DNA from: Oscillospiraceae bacterium
GTDB taxonomy: Bacteria; Bacillota; Clostridia; Oscillospirales; Oscillospiraceae
Assembly: GCA_022800665.1 (NCBI GenBank)
Contig: JAAWQS010000006.1
Span: 1 to 58,150 of the forward strand
Direction: 5' to 3'
Length of the DNA stretch: 58,150 nt
The notes under the pieces are model-generated. The model was not told the origin of the DNA and did no database searches. It saw nothing but the letters and a program-made list of their open reading frames with translations. Made by a program: the position numbers and the translations under genes. Below, one piece after another: positions 8,110-16,742 of the stretch (its first letter is position 1; each line of letters starts with the position of its first letter).

Positions 8110-9318
8110 TCATTCTGTCCACATTCCCCACTGCTCCCCCGTCTTCCCGCTGCCGGCAGTACCGTACGCCTCCCACCGCTTTTGCAAAGCATCCAGCAGC
8201 ATCTCCGGGTTCGGGTCTGTCCAGTCCGGCCCCATCCAGGTGATGTGAGCCACCATATTCCCGCTGACCGCGACGATCTCCAGGTCCCGGTATACCCATG
8301 CCGTCATATCCTCCCGCACATAGCCTGTGCAGTCCAGAGAATCCTCGCCGAAGGTGGTGGAATTCCGCAGAGATGCCACCAGCCCCTCGGCCAGCTCCGG
8401 ACTGCGCAGGCGGTAAATGTCCTCGTACATCCAGAAACTGTCGTCTTCCGTATTGACAACCTCGTACACATCCCAGAAATCCGCCAGCAGGGAACTGGTG
8501 TGCTTGAGACTGCTCTCCGCCTTCTGCCAGGCGGCAGGGACCCTGCGCTCCAGGTCATAGCCCAGGTCCCGCAACACCAGGTAGGGACCGTCCGCCTCGT
8601 TTGGCAGGTCCCCGGTCCGGGTCCCCGCCTTCTGAGCAACGGCCAGGGATGCCGTCGACGCCAGCAGGACCAGGCACGCCGCGCAGACGGCCCGGTGGGC
8701 TGTGTGCCGCTTCTGGGGGTTGTGGTCCAGGGGAACGCCTCTTTTCAGACAGCGGTACGTCCGGTTAATCAGCCACGCATTCCGCAGGCTGATATACCAG
8801 ACAAACAGAATCAGCAGTATAAAAAAGAGATAGAATGCCGTCTCCTCAATCAGCCACTTGTGCCACACCCCCAGATTACCCAGTAAATTTCTGCGCGGGC
8901 CAAAGAAAAACAGATTCATAATCAATAAAACTGCCAATGGAAACGCATTGCATATGGTCTGTCCCCGCAGGGACTTCAAGGTCTCCGCCTGTTCGGCGGG
9001 GTCGGCGTAGAACTCCGGGGCTTCGCTGCCCTCCGGGGCGCGGAAGACGTGGATGGGATTGCGGCCCGCCGCGTACACCCACCCGCAGTCCTCATAGACC
9101 CCTAACTGTTCCGGCGGCATGGCGGAGCCGTCCTCCATCCAGCCGGGATAGGCAACCTCGATCCGGTAGCGGGCGCGGCTGGGCTGTACAGGGGTAAATT
9201 TGCTCAGAAACCAGCCCCGGCTGACCAGCCGCCAGCCTTTTGCCTCCATGTCGCCGTAAAATTTTTCGTTTGCCCCCAGGTCGTAGCCGTAGGGGTGAAA
9301 TCTGTACCGGTATTTCAT
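8110..9318 (-). CDS. DUF2812 domain membrane protein
   Basis: Protein of 402 residues. The N-terminal DUF2812 domain (MKYRYRFHPYGYDLGANEKF, then MEAKGWRLV and YRIEVAYPG) is followed by membrane segments around residues 145-163, 175-195 and 225-245, and a soluble C-terminal domain that looks extracytoplasmic. DUF2812 genes are typically paired with PadR repressors, as here: the start overlaps the padR stop by 4 bases (ATGA). The function is unknown; the family often appears in envelope-stress or antimicrobial response loci (inference). Confidence 0.85.
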   Translation of the reverse strand: MKYRYRFHPYGYDLGANEKFYGDMEAKGWRLVSRGWFLSKFTPVQPSRARYRIEVAYPGWMEDGSAMPPEQLGVYEDCGWVYAAGRNPIHVFRAPEGSEAPEFYADPAEQAETLKSLRGQTICNAFPLAVLLIMNLFFFGPRRNLLGNLGVWHKWLIEETAFYLFFILLILFVWYISLRNAWLINRTYRCLKRGVPLDHNPQKRHTAHRAVCAACLVLLASTASLAVAQKAGTRTGDLPNEADGPYLVLRDLGYDLERRVPAAWQKAESSLKHTSSLLADFWDVYEVVNTEDDSFWMYEDIYRLRSPELAEGLVASLRNSTTFGEDSLDCTGYVREDMTAWVYRDLEIVAVSGNMVAHITWMGPDWTDPNPEMLLDALQKRWEAYGTAGSGKTGEQWGMWTE

Positions 9319-9626
9319 GTCGCGTCCTCCTCCAGCATTTTACCGTCCGCCACCATACTCTTCAGCCGCCGGTATTCTGTCAGCAGTGCGGTCTTTCCCG
9401 CCTCAGTAATGGCGTAGTTTTTCCGCCGTCCCTCCTCGCCGGTGGGAATAATAAGCCCCTCCTTGCTCATGCGGCTGAGCACGCCGTACAGCGTCCCAGG
9501 CCCCATGATGAGGCGTCCGCTGGACAGCTCCTTGATGCGCTGCATCATGCCGTATCCGTGGCCGGGCTTCAGCAGTGAGAGAAGAATATAGTACATGGCC
9601 TCTGTCATTGGTCCCTGCTCGGTCAT
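9315..9626 (-). CDS. PadR family transcriptional regulator
   Basis: Protein of 103 residues, a short PadR of the winged-helix type: MTEAMYYILLSLLKPGHGYG, MGPGTLYGVLSRM (recognition helix) and EGLIIPTGEEGRRKNYAITEAGK (wing). It is expected to repress its own operon and is released by an unknown ligand. The promoter and a 36-bp palindrome lie 31-66 bases upstream of the start, which fits autoregulation. It is co-transcribed with the DUF2812 gene. Confidence 0.95.
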   Translation of the reverse strand: MTEQGPMTEAMYYILLSLLKPGHGYGMMQRIKELSSGRLIMGPGTLYGVLSRMSKEGLIIPTGEEGRRKNYAITEAGKTALLTEYRRLKSMVADGKMLEEDAT

Positions 9627-9656
9627 GCGCGTCCCCCCTGTCTATTATGTCCCTCG

Positions 9657-9717
9657 TTATTATGCGTATCGATATATCGTGCAGCATAATAATACCATAG
9701 CAGTCTGGGCCTGTCAA
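9657..9717 (-). promoter_or_regulatory. PadR operon promoter with overlapping palindromic operator
   Basis: Read on the minus strand, TTGACA (9717-9712) and TATTAT (9694-9689) are spaced by 17 bases. The -10 overlaps a palindrome with perfect 9-bp outer arms TTATTATGC (9657-9665) / GCATAATAA (9684-9692) and an inner perfect 10-bp palindrome CGATATATCG (9670-9679). Both share the same centre at 9674.5. This is a good PadR operator candidate. Confidence 0.8.
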
Positions 9718-9747
9718 GGGGGAAGGAAAAGAATCAGAAAAAATGGA

Positions 9748-9783
9748 AAAGCCTGGAACCTCCATAAGAGGTCCAGGCTTTTC
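9748..9783. terminator. Bidirectional hairpin with A/T flanks
   Basis: AAAAGCCTGGA ... TCCAGGCTTTT stem with an inner CCTC/GAGG extension, flanked by A-run and T-run. It lies upstream of padR and has no clear partner gene on the plus strand. Confidence 0.55.
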
Positions 9784-9865
9784 TGAGCGGTTGTGCAGAT
9801 ATTCGTAAATAGTAGATTGGAGCGAATTGGGGACGTAATAACGGGAAGCAGGCTGCCCTTTGGAA

Positions 9866-9906
9866 GCCCTCTCAGTCAGCCGTAGGCTGGCTGAGAGGGC
9901 ATTCTT
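9866..9906. terminator. Hairpin downstream of nrdD
   Basis: 16-bp stem (9866-9881 / 9885-9900) with one G-U pair and a 4-base loop GTAG, ending near the nrdD stop at 9920. The T-run is weak on the minus-strand side, so termination strength is uncertain. Confidence 0.5.
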
Positions 9907-9919
9907 TAAGGCCGCGCCG

Positions 9920-12241
9920 TCAGTTATGCTTCACCCGCTCTGATTCCTCAGCCGTTTTAGCATCGTTCCAGCGGTCCATGGTCCCCACCAGATAGCCGGT
10001 AATCCGGCGGATACGCTCAAAACCCACCCGGCCATCGTGCTCATGACGGCCGCATCCCGGACACTCGTCGTCAATAATGCCTGTGTACCCGCAGCAGGGG
10101 TCCCGGTCCACGGGGTGGTTCACGGAGCCGTATCCGATGCCCGCCTCCTTCATGCAGCGCACGACCTTCTCAAACGCCGCCAGATTCTTCATCGGGTCGC
10201 CGTCCATCTCCACATAGCTGATGTGTCCCGCATTGGTCAGGGCGTGGTAGGGCGCTTCCAGCTTGATTTTTTCAAAGGCGCTGATGTGGTGGTAAACCGG
10301 AATATGAAAACTGTTTGTATAATAATCTCTGTCTGTTACGCGGGGTATCGTGCCGAATCGCTTCCGGTCGATCTTCACAAACCGTCCGGACAGGCCCTCC
10401 GCAGGGGTAGCCAGCAGGGAGAAATTCAGCCCTGTCCGCTGGCTCTCCGCATCCATCCGCGCCCGCATTCTGGCAATAATCTCCAGACCCAGCCGCTGGC
10501 TGCGCTCGCTCTCGCCGTGGTGCATACCGGTGAGGGAAACCAGCGTCTCCGCCAGGCCGATAAAGCCCACCGACAGCGTCCCGTGCTTGAGCACCTCCCG
10601 GACCTCGTCCGTCCAGCCCAGCTTCTCGCTGTCCAGCCACACCCCCTGTCCCATGAGGAAGGGGAAGTTGTACACCTTTTTCCGGGCCTGAATCTCAAAC
10701 CGTTCAAGCAGCTGGTCCACGCACAGGTCCAGCTTCCGGTCCAGCTCGTCGAAAAATACGTCCAGGTCGCCCCGCGCTTTAATGGCAATCCGGGGCAGGT
10801 TGATGGAGGTAAAGCTGAGGTTTCCCCGCTGGTTGCACTGCTGGCGGGCGGGGTCGTGGATATTGCTGATGACCCTGGTCCGGCAGCCCATGTAGGCGAT
10901 CTCTGTCTCCGGACGCTGGGGGTCGTAATATTGCAGGTTGAACGGCGCGTCAATAAAGGCGAAGTTGGGGAACAGCCGCTTGGCGCTGCACCGGCACGCC
11001 AGCTGGAACAGATCATAGTTCGGCTCGCCGGGATTGTAGTTGACCCCCTCCTTGACCCGGAAAATCTGGATGGGGAAGATCGGCGTCTCCCCGTTGCCCA
11101 GACCCTGCTCTGTGGTCAGCATCAGGTTGCGCATGACCATGCGGCCCTCCGGGCTGGTGTCCATGCCGTAGTTGATGGAGGAGAAGGGGGTCTGTGCGCC
11201 GGCGCGGCTGTGCATGGTGTTCAGGTTGTGGATAAACGCCTCCATAGCCTGGAACGTGGCCCGGTCCGTCTCCTTCTCCGCGTAGTGCAGGGCCAGGGAC
11301 TGGGCTTTTTTCATCCGCTCCTCGTCGCCGTACTTCTCCACCAGATACGGCAGCTCCGCGTCCATATAGGGCTGGCTGGCGTTCAGACGGGGGTACAGGC
11401 GGGTCTCCTCATAAATCTTTTCCCGCAGGGCTTTCAGCTCATCCTCCGGGTCCTCCATCTCGTGCCACAGCATCAGGGCTTTGGCCAGATTCCGGGTGTA
11501 GTAGCGGCGGAAGGTCTTCTTCACGCCCTCCGCCATGCCGTAGTCAAAATTGACGATGGCTTGTCCGCCGTGCTGGTCGTTCTGGTTGGACTGGATGGCA
11601 ATGCAGGCCAGCGCGGAGTAAGAGGAGATATCGTTGGGTTCCCGCAGATAGCCGTGGCCGGTGGAAAAGCCGCCCTTGAACAGCTTTTTGATGTCGATCT
11701 GACAGCAGGTGGTGGTCAGGGTATAGAAATCCAGGTCATGGATATGGATATCCCCATCCTGGTGGGCCTTGGCGTGCTCCGGCTTGAGGACAAACATCTG
11801 ATAGAACTGCTTCGCGCCCTCCGAGCCGTACTTCAGCATAGACCCCATGGCGGTGTCGCCGTTGATGTTGGCGTTCTCCCGCTTCACATCGGAATCAATG
11901 GCGTCGGAGAAGGTGATGTCCTCGTAGGTTTTCATCAGCCGGGTATTCATCTCCCTGGCCCGGCTGCGCTCGTTGCGGTAGAGGATGTAGGCTTTTGCGG
12001 TCTGGATAAAGCCGTTGTCCATCAGCACCCGCTCCACGATATCCTGGATGTGTTCCACATCCGGAGCTGCTATGCCCTCCACCTCCAGCATAGCGACCAC
12101 CTCGTTGGCCAGCGTCCGGGCCACGTCCTCCTGGCCGGGCTTGTAGGTTGCTTCGAAGGCTTTGGCAATGGCAGCAGAAATTTTATCCTCGTCAAACTCC
12201 ACCAGGCGTCCATCACGTTTTTTCAGCTTTTCAATCGTCAT
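9920..12241 (-). CDS. nrdD: Anaerobic (class III) ribonucleoside-triphosphate reductase
   Basis: Protein of 773 residues. An N-terminal ATP-cone (about residues 1-90, KKRDGRLVEFDEDKISAAI) is followed by the large glycyl-radical barrel. The C-terminal zinc site is visible (DPCCGYTG and DECPGCGRHE), as is the glycyl-radical loop RRITGYLVG near the end. It makes dNTPs without oxygen. The ATG at 12241 has GGGAG upstream. No activase gene (nrdG) is adjacent, although it commonly follows nrdD. NrdR-like boxes cover the promoter. Confidence 0.95.
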   Translation of the reverse strand: MTIEKLKKRDGRLVEFDEDKISAAIAKAFEATYKPGQEDVARTLANEVVAMLEVEGIAAPDVEHIQDIVERVLMDNGFIQTAKAYILYRNERSRAREMNTRLMKTYEDITFSDAIDSDVKRENANINGDTAMGSMLKYGSEGAKQFYQMFVLKPEHAKAHQDGDIHIHDLDFYTLTTTCCQIDIKKLFKGGFSTGHGYLREPNDISSYSALACIAIQSNQNDQHGGQAIVNFDYGMAEGVKKTFRRYYTRNLAKALMLWHEMEDPEDELKALREKIYEETRLYPRLNASQPYMDAELPYLVEKYGDEERMKKAQSLALHYAEKETDRATFQAMEAFIHNLNTMHSRAGAQTPFSSINYGMDTSPEGRMVMRNLMLTTEQGLGNGETPIFPIQIFRVKEGVNYNPGEPNYDLFQLACRCSAKRLFPNFAFIDAPFNLQYYDPQRPETEIAYMGCRTRVISNIHDPARQQCNQRGNLSFTSINLPRIAIKARGDLDVFFDELDRKLDLCVDQLLERFEIQARKKVYNFPFLMGQGVWLDSEKLGWTDEVREVLKHGTLSVGFIGLAETLVSLTGMHHGESERSQRLGLEIIARMRARMDAESQRTGLNFSLLATPAEGLSGRFVKIDRKRFGTIPRVTDRDYYTNSFHIPVYHHISAFEKIKLEAPYHALTNAGHISYVEMDGDPMKNLAAFEKVVRCMKEAGIGYGSVNHPVDRDPCCGYTGIIDDECPGCGRHEHDGRVGFERIRRITGYLVGTMDRWNDAKTAEESERVKHN

Positions 12242-12313
12242 GTCATTTTCTCCCTCAGTCAAATCGGGCGTACTGGCAGGGGCGTTTCCGCGACAACTGT
12301 GCGGCCCTGGCAC

Positions 12314-12383
12314 ACACTATATCTTGTATCGCCCTGTTTTTTGCGAACGTACATATAGTACAACGCCGGGCGCGTCCTGTCAA
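12314..12383 (-). promoter_or_regulatory. nrdD promoter with two NrdR-like boxes
   Basis: Minus-strand promoter TTGACA (12383-12378), 17-base spacer, TACTAT (12360-12355). Box 1 ACACTATATCTTGTAT lies at 12314-12329. Box 2 at 12346-12361, read in reverse, shares the ACTATAT core and overlaps the -10. The boxes are 32 bp apart centre to centre, the usual NrdR spacing. Repression by NrdR-ATP/dATP is inferred. Confidence 0.7.
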
Positions 12384-12466
12384 GGGTAAAATTGAAAATT
12401 GACATAAATGGAATATTTTGGAATTTTCCGGCGCGGCCCGGAAAAGCAAAACCGGAGAGGAAGGTG

Positions 12467-12495
12467 TTGACACGCAAAATCTGGAATGATATGAT
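12467..12495 (+). promoter_or_regulatory. gltX promoter
   Basis: TTGACA (12467-12472), 17 bases, TATGAT (12490-12495), about 38 bases before the start codon. Confidence 0.75.
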
Positions 12496-12532
12496 ACAAT
12501 ACGAAATTAAAGAAGAAATGAGAGGACCGTCT

Positions 12533-14188
12533 ATGAGCAAACGTGTTGCAGACGTGATTTTTCCCAATCTGCCCAAAACCTATGAGGAATACGAGGCGCA
12601 GTATCCCCCCCGGAACTGCGCGGCCACCCGTTTTGCCCCCAGCCCCACCGGCTTTATGCATATCGGCGGCCTGTACACCGCCCTGATTAACTGCCTGTTC
12701 GCCAAGCGGAACGGCGGCGTCTTCTTCCTGCGCATCGAGGACACGGACCAGAAGCGTCAGGTGGAAAACGGCGTTACGGAGATCATCCACACCCTCAATG
12801 ATTTTTCCATCCGCTTCGACGAGGGGCCCGCCGGCGAAACCGGGGACTACGGCAGCTACGGCCCCTACCGCCAGTCCCTCCGCCGGGAGATTTACCAGGC
12901 ATATGCAAAATACCTCCTGGAAAAAGACCTGGCCTATCCCTGCTTCTGCACAGAGGAGGACGGCGTACAGCTGCGGCAGCGTCAGGAGGAGGAGAACGCC
13001 CTCCAGAAAGGGTACTACGGCAAATGGGCCCTCTGCCGGAATCTGACCGAGGAGCAGGTCCTGGAGAAGCTGGCCCAGGGGCAGAGCTATGTGCTCCGGC
13101 TGCGCAGTTCCGGCGTGGACGGAAAGTTCCGGGTGTTCCACGACGAACTCAGAGGGGATATCTCCATGCCTGAGAATGTTATGGACGCGGTCATCATCAA
13201 GCAGGACGGCCTGCCCACCTATCACTTTGCCCACGTTGTGGACGACCACCTGATGCACACCTCCGACGTCATCCGGGCAGATGAGTGGATTGCCTCCCTG
13301 CCGCTGCATGTGCAGCTGTTTGAGACGCTGGGCTTTCCCGTCCCCCGCTATACCCACCTCAGCCCCATTGCAAAGCTGGAGCCGAAAGAGGACGGGGAGA
13401 GCTTCTCCCGCCGCAAGCTGAGCAAGCGGAAGGACCCCGAAGCGCGGGTCCACTACTATGACGAGATCGGCTATCCCGTGGCGGCGGTGCTGGACTATCT
13501 GCTGACCATCAGCAGCGCGGATTACGAGCCCTGGCGGGAGGAGAACCCCGACGCTCCCATTACCGGCTTCCCCCTGGACGTCAAGCGGACCGGCATAGCC
13601 GGGTCTCTGTTTGACTTCAACAAGCTCAACAGCATTGCCCGCGGGCGGGTGGCGCATATGAGCTGCGGCGAGGTGTACGAGGCGGTGTGCGCGTGGGCAG
13701 CGAAGTATGACGGGAAGCTCAGCAGCTATATTGCCGCGGAGCCTGACCGCTTCCGCCGCTCCATACCCGTCTGGCACGACAACCGCCTGGATGTGGCCAA
13801 GTGGTCCGACCTGATGCAGATGTACCCCTATCTGTATGATGCCGGCTGCCGGATTGACGAGATCCCCATGCCGGAGAAATTTGCCGGTCACGCCCAGCGG
13901 ATTCCCGGCATCCTGCGGGATTACCTGGAGGGATTTGACCCATCCGACGACTCCGCCGCCTGGTTTGACAAGCTGCGGGCCATTGCGGCAAAATATAACT
14001 ATGCTGTCAAGATGGGACAGTACAAGAAGCATCCCGAAGATTTCAACGGCTCCATTGCCGATGTCTCCTCATTTGTGCGCTTCGCCATTACCGGCTGCAC
14101 CAATACGCCTGACCTGCACCAGATCATCCAGGTCATCGGCGGGGAGGAAGCCGGACGCCGCGTAGAAAAATTCTGCGAGCGGTTTTAA
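12533..14188 (+). CDS. gltX: Glutamyl-tRNA synthetase
   Basis: Protein of 551 residues, class I aminoacyl-tRNA synthetase. FAPSPTGFMHIGG holds the HIGH-type signature and RRKLSKRKD the KMSKS-type loop, with FLRIEDTDQKR between. It is longer than the usual 480-500 residues, mainly in the C-terminal anticodon-binding part. It charges tRNA-Glu (and, where GatCAB is present, tRNA-Gln). The ATG at 12533 has AGAGGA upstream and its own promoter. It is divergent from nrdD. Confidence 0.93.
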   Translation: MSKRVADVIFPNLPKTYEEYEAQYPPRNCAATRFAPSPTGFMHIGGLYTALINCLFAKRNGGVFFLRIEDTDQKRQVENGVTEIIHTLNDFSIRFDEGPAGETGDYGSYGPYRQSLRREIYQAYAKYLLEKDLAYPCFCTEEDGVQLRQRQEEENALQKGYYGKWALCRNLTEEQVLEKLAQGQSYVLRLRSSGVDGKFRVFHDELRGDISMPENVMDAVIIKQDGLPTYHFAHVVDDHLMHTSDVIRADEWIASLPLHVQLFETLGFPVPRYTHLSPIAKLEPKEDGESFSRRKLSKRKDPEARVHYYDEIGYPVAAVLDYLLTISSADYEPWREENPDAPITGFPLDVKRTGIAGSLFDFNKLNSIARGRVAHMSCGEVYEAVCAWAAKYDGKLSSYIAAEPDRFRRSIPVWHDNRLDVAKWSDLMQMYPYLYDAGCRIDEIPMPEKFAGHAQRIPGILRDYLEGFDPSDDSAAWFDKLRAIAAKYNYAVKMGQYKKHPEDFNGSIADVSSFVRFAITGCTNTPDLHQIIQVIGGEEAGRRVEKFCERF

Positions 14189-14220
14189 CCCCTGTTCAGA
14201 CGCGGAAACAATCGGAAGAC

Positions 14221-14257
14221 AGAAAGAACCCGCCTTCACAGGAAGGCGGGTCTTTCT
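14221..14257 (+). terminator. Terminator after gltX
   Basis: Long stem 14221-14237 / 14242-14257 (AAGAACCCGCCTTC against GAAGGCGGGTCTTT) with a 4-base loop and one bulged base. Confidence 0.8.
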
Positions 14258-14479
14258 GATGGAGAAGATTGAGGAAAAACGATACAACAGTCTAGGTTTC
14301 TCTCCTAAACTGGTTATATTTTATCAGCCGCTTTAACTTTTTTCAACGTTCAACTTGTATAAAATTGAAAAAAAGTTTTTCCGTCAATCGTGAAATCTTA
14401 CAAAAAGGGGAGTAGGTTTTTGTGGAAAAAGACAACATCCCCTCCGACTGCCCATCCCTCGCGGACGGCCTGCCTTTGA

Positions 14480-15583
14480 TCAGACCACCTGCTGGCCGTC
14501 CACAAATACCGCCTTCAGATTCAGCTCCCGATCCAGGATCAACAGATCTGCCGCCTTTCCGGCCTCAAGGGAGCCAATATCTCCCAGACGGGCCGCTTCC
14601 GCCGGCGCTGTGGACGCGGCATAGACGGCGGCCTCCAGGGGCAGGCCGAACCGCACCGCATTCCGCACCGCATCCAGCAGGGAGATAGAGCTGCCTGCGA
14701 TGGTGCCGTCCAGCAGCGTGGCCTTGTGGTCCTTCATGACGATGGGCTGACCGCCCAGCTCATAGCTGCCGTCCGGCATCCCGGCGCAGCGGAGGGAATC
14801 CGAGATCAGATTCAGCTTTTCGCCGAACAGGCGGTAGGTGGCGCGGATGACAGAGGGATGGATATGCAGGCCGTCGCAGATCAGCTCCACACTGGCTCCG
14901 GCGTCAAGGGCCGCGCCGATGACCCCAGGCGCGCGGTGGAGGAAGGAGGGCATTCCATTATAGAGGTGGGTGGCGTGGGTTGCGCCCGCCGCAAAACCGG
15001 CCATAGCGGTGTCATAGTCCGCCGTTGTGTGGCCCAGGGACACGGCGCACACCTTTGATACCTGGCGGATAAACTCCATTGCGCCCTCCTCCTCGCAGGC
15101 CGCTGTCACCAGCTTCACCTGTCCGCCGGAGGCTTCGTTCAGCCGCTGGAAGAGGGAGACATCCGGTTTGTGCAGGTTCTCCGCCGCCTGTGCGCCCCGC
15201 TTGGCGTAGCTGAGGAAGGGGCCTTCCAGATGGATGCCCGCGCATTTTCCGCCGCCGCTGCGCCGGAAATCCCGGATGGTATGCATGGCCGGGGTGAGCG
15301 TCTCCTCCTTCAGCGTCATGGTGGTAGCCAGGAAGCTGGTGACGCCGTGGGCGGCATAGTAATCGGCCATGGGCTGCAGGCCGTCGGGCTTGCCGTCGGA
15401 GAAGTCCTCCCCCATTGCGCCGTGGGTGTGGATGTCCACCAGACCGGGAATCACGTAGCAGTCCGCAGCGTCAAAGTCCGCCGGACCATCCAGCGCGCCA
15501 GTCTCTGTAATCGTTTTGTCGAAACGGATATCCGCTTCTGCAAAGTTTTTCCCCTGCAATAGTTTCCCGTTTTTGATTAACAT
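14480..15583 (-). CDS. nagA: N-acetylglucosamine-6-phosphate deacetylase
   Basis: Protein of 367 residues of the amidohydrolase superfamily. DIHTHGAMGEDF, HLEGPF (metal-ligand Glu), SLGHTTADYD, ATHLYNGM, DGLHI and the SDSLRCAGMPDG block (catalytic Asp) are in the expected order. It makes GlcN-6-P from GlcNAc-6-P in cell-wall amino-sugar recycling. An AGGAGGA site precedes the ATG. nagB is not next to it. It lies 53 bases after the histidine phosphatase gene, likely in the same operon. Confidence 0.95.
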   Translation of the reverse strand: MLIKNGKLLQGKNFAEADIRFDKTITETGALDGPADFDAADCYVIPGLVDIHTHGAMGEDFSDGKPDGLQPMADYYAAHGVTSFLATTMTLKEETLTPAMHTIRDFRRSGGGKCAGIHLEGPFLSYAKRGAQAAENLHKPDVSLFQRLNEASGGQVKLVTAACEEEGAMEFIRQVSKVCAVSLGHTTADYDTAMAGFAAGATHATHLYNGMPSFLHRAPGVIGAALDAGASVELICDGLHIHPSVIRATYRLFGEKLNLISDSLRCAGMPDGSYELGGQPIVMKDHKATLLDGTIAGSSISLLDAVRNAVRFGLPLEAAVYAASTAPAEAARLGDIGSLEAGKAADLLILDRELNLKAVFVDGQQVV

Positions 15584-15636
15584 GTTTCTTCCTCCTGATT
15601 TGTTTTACACTATCCAGCCGGGAGGCTGGTAATTTG

Positions 15637-16362
15637 TTAATCCTTCCGTTCCCCCGCATTCTTCCAGCGCTCGCAGAACCGCCCGGATACGGACGGCGGC
15701 TCGCCTGTGCCGTACAGGTGGGAGAGATCGCCGAAACCCGTCATGCGGAACGACGCGATGCCCTCCCGCCGCTCCTCCGTCACCACTGTGGTCACAGAGG
15801 TAGGGGCAGCGCAGGTTCCGTGCCACAGCGTCATGGGGGACAGATGCAGCAGATGGCTCAGCAGCACGCACTCCAGACCGAAGTGGCAGAAAAATACAAT
15901 GGTGTCATTATTCGGCTCCTCTGCGCGGTACAGGAATCCATCCCGGCGGTAGCCGTGCCGCGCCAGGACTGCGTCCAGGTTATCGCACACCCAGTCGTAG
16001 GCTTCCTTTACGCCCTCCATGGCCGCGGGCTGGAACCACTGGTCCAGATGGAAAAACCGTCCGTCCGCCGTCCAGTCCTGGGGCAGCCAGTCCCAGGGAA
16101 TCATTTTCCGGTCCGGCACGTCCGGCCTCCAGATGGGGGCGACAAATTCCCGCAGCCAGAGACATTCCTCCGCTGTCCGGCCCAGACGCTCCAGGGTAAG
16201 GGAGGCCGTCTCCCGCGCCCGCCGGAGTGGGGAGACATAGTATGCCTTTGCCTCTATTTGAACCATCCGCCGGGTTAAAAGCTCCACTTCCCGCCAACCC
16301 TTTTCCGTCAGGCAGTCCCGCTCATAGTCCGGGTCGCCGTGACGGACAATCAGAAGCTTCAT
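15637..16362 (-). CDS. Histidine phosphatase family protein
   Basis: Protein of 241 residues. The N-terminal RHG motif (MKLLIVRHGDPDY) supplies the phospho-accepting His, SPLRRARETA is the second Arg element, and FFCHFG holds the second catalytic His. It belongs to the phosphoglycerate mutase-like superfamily; the substrate (sugar phosphate, nucleotide or protein) cannot be told from sequence. It sits between a 73-residue hypothetical protein and nagA on the same strand. Confidence 0.85.
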   Translation of the reverse strand: MKLLIVRHGDPDYERDCLTEKGWREVELLTRRMVQIEAKAYYVSPLRRARETASLTLERLGRTAEECLWLREFVAPIWRPDVPDRKMIPWDWLPQDWTADGRFFHLDQWFQPAAMEGVKEAYDWVCDNLDAVLARHGYRRDGFLYRAEEPNNDTIVFFCHFGLECVLLSHLLHLSPMTLWHGTCAAPTSVTTVVTEERREGIASFRMTGFGDLSHLYGTGEPPSVSGRFCERWKNAGERKD

Positions 16363-16395
16363 GACTGATTCATCCTTTCTCTATATACATACTGT

Positions 16396-16617
16396 TCACC
16401 ACTCCCGCTTGATGTCGGACGCCTCCACGCCGTACAGCCGCTGGAACTCCTCCAGGTCCCCGTCGCTGCGCAGAAGCATGACTTCCTGGAATTGCCCGCT
16501 GGCCTGGTCCCGGAACCCCGCCGTCTGTTCGCCGGTGCAGATGCTGGAGCGGATGACCGGGATTTTCCCGGTTTTGTCGAAAGCAATGGACGCCGGTTTT
16601 CTTCGTTTCCAAAACAT
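16396..16617 (-). CDS. Small hypothetical protein
   Basis: 73 residues, starting MFWKRRKPASIAFDKTGKIP and with conserved-looking blocks (VIRSSICTGEQTAGF, LLRSDGDLEEFQRLYGVEA). The start at 16617 is chosen because AAGAAGGTG lies just upstream; the frame is open further 5' but covers the promoter. The first gene of a likely three-gene operon with the phosphatase and nagA. I do not recognise the family. Confidence 0.65.
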   Translation of the reverse strand: MFWKRRKPASIAFDKTGKIPVIRSSICTGEQTAGFRDQASGQFQEVMLLRSDGDLEEFQRLYGVEASDIKREW

Positions 16618-16647
16618 AACCGCACCTTCTTTCAGAACTCTGCTGTC

Positions 16648-16677
16648 AGTATAGCACATCCGGGTCATAAAAATCAA
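16648..16677 (-). promoter_or_regulatory. Promoter for the small protein - phosphatase - nagA genes
   Basis: Minus strand TTGATT (16677-16672), 18 bases, TATACT (16653-16648), about 31 bases before the start codon. The region is divergent with the ClpP-like gene. Confidence 0.6.
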
Positions 16678-16742
16678 TTGTTTATCAGCGTATGATTTTT
16701 CTCCCATTGCAGACAATAGGGGAGAAAGAGAGGGATTTGACT

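Noticed and set aside
9748-9900. Possible small RNA between padR and nrdD
   Set aside because: Two hairpins and no promoter between them; terminators explain the structure.
10037-12358. 773-residue ORF antisense to nrdD
   Set aside because: Shadow of nrdD, no family features, no RBS.
14422-14688. Plus-strand ORF of 88 residues overlapping nagA
   Set aside because: It is antisense to the conserved end of nagA and has low-complexity Pro/Arg sequence, although AAAAGGGGAG precedes it.
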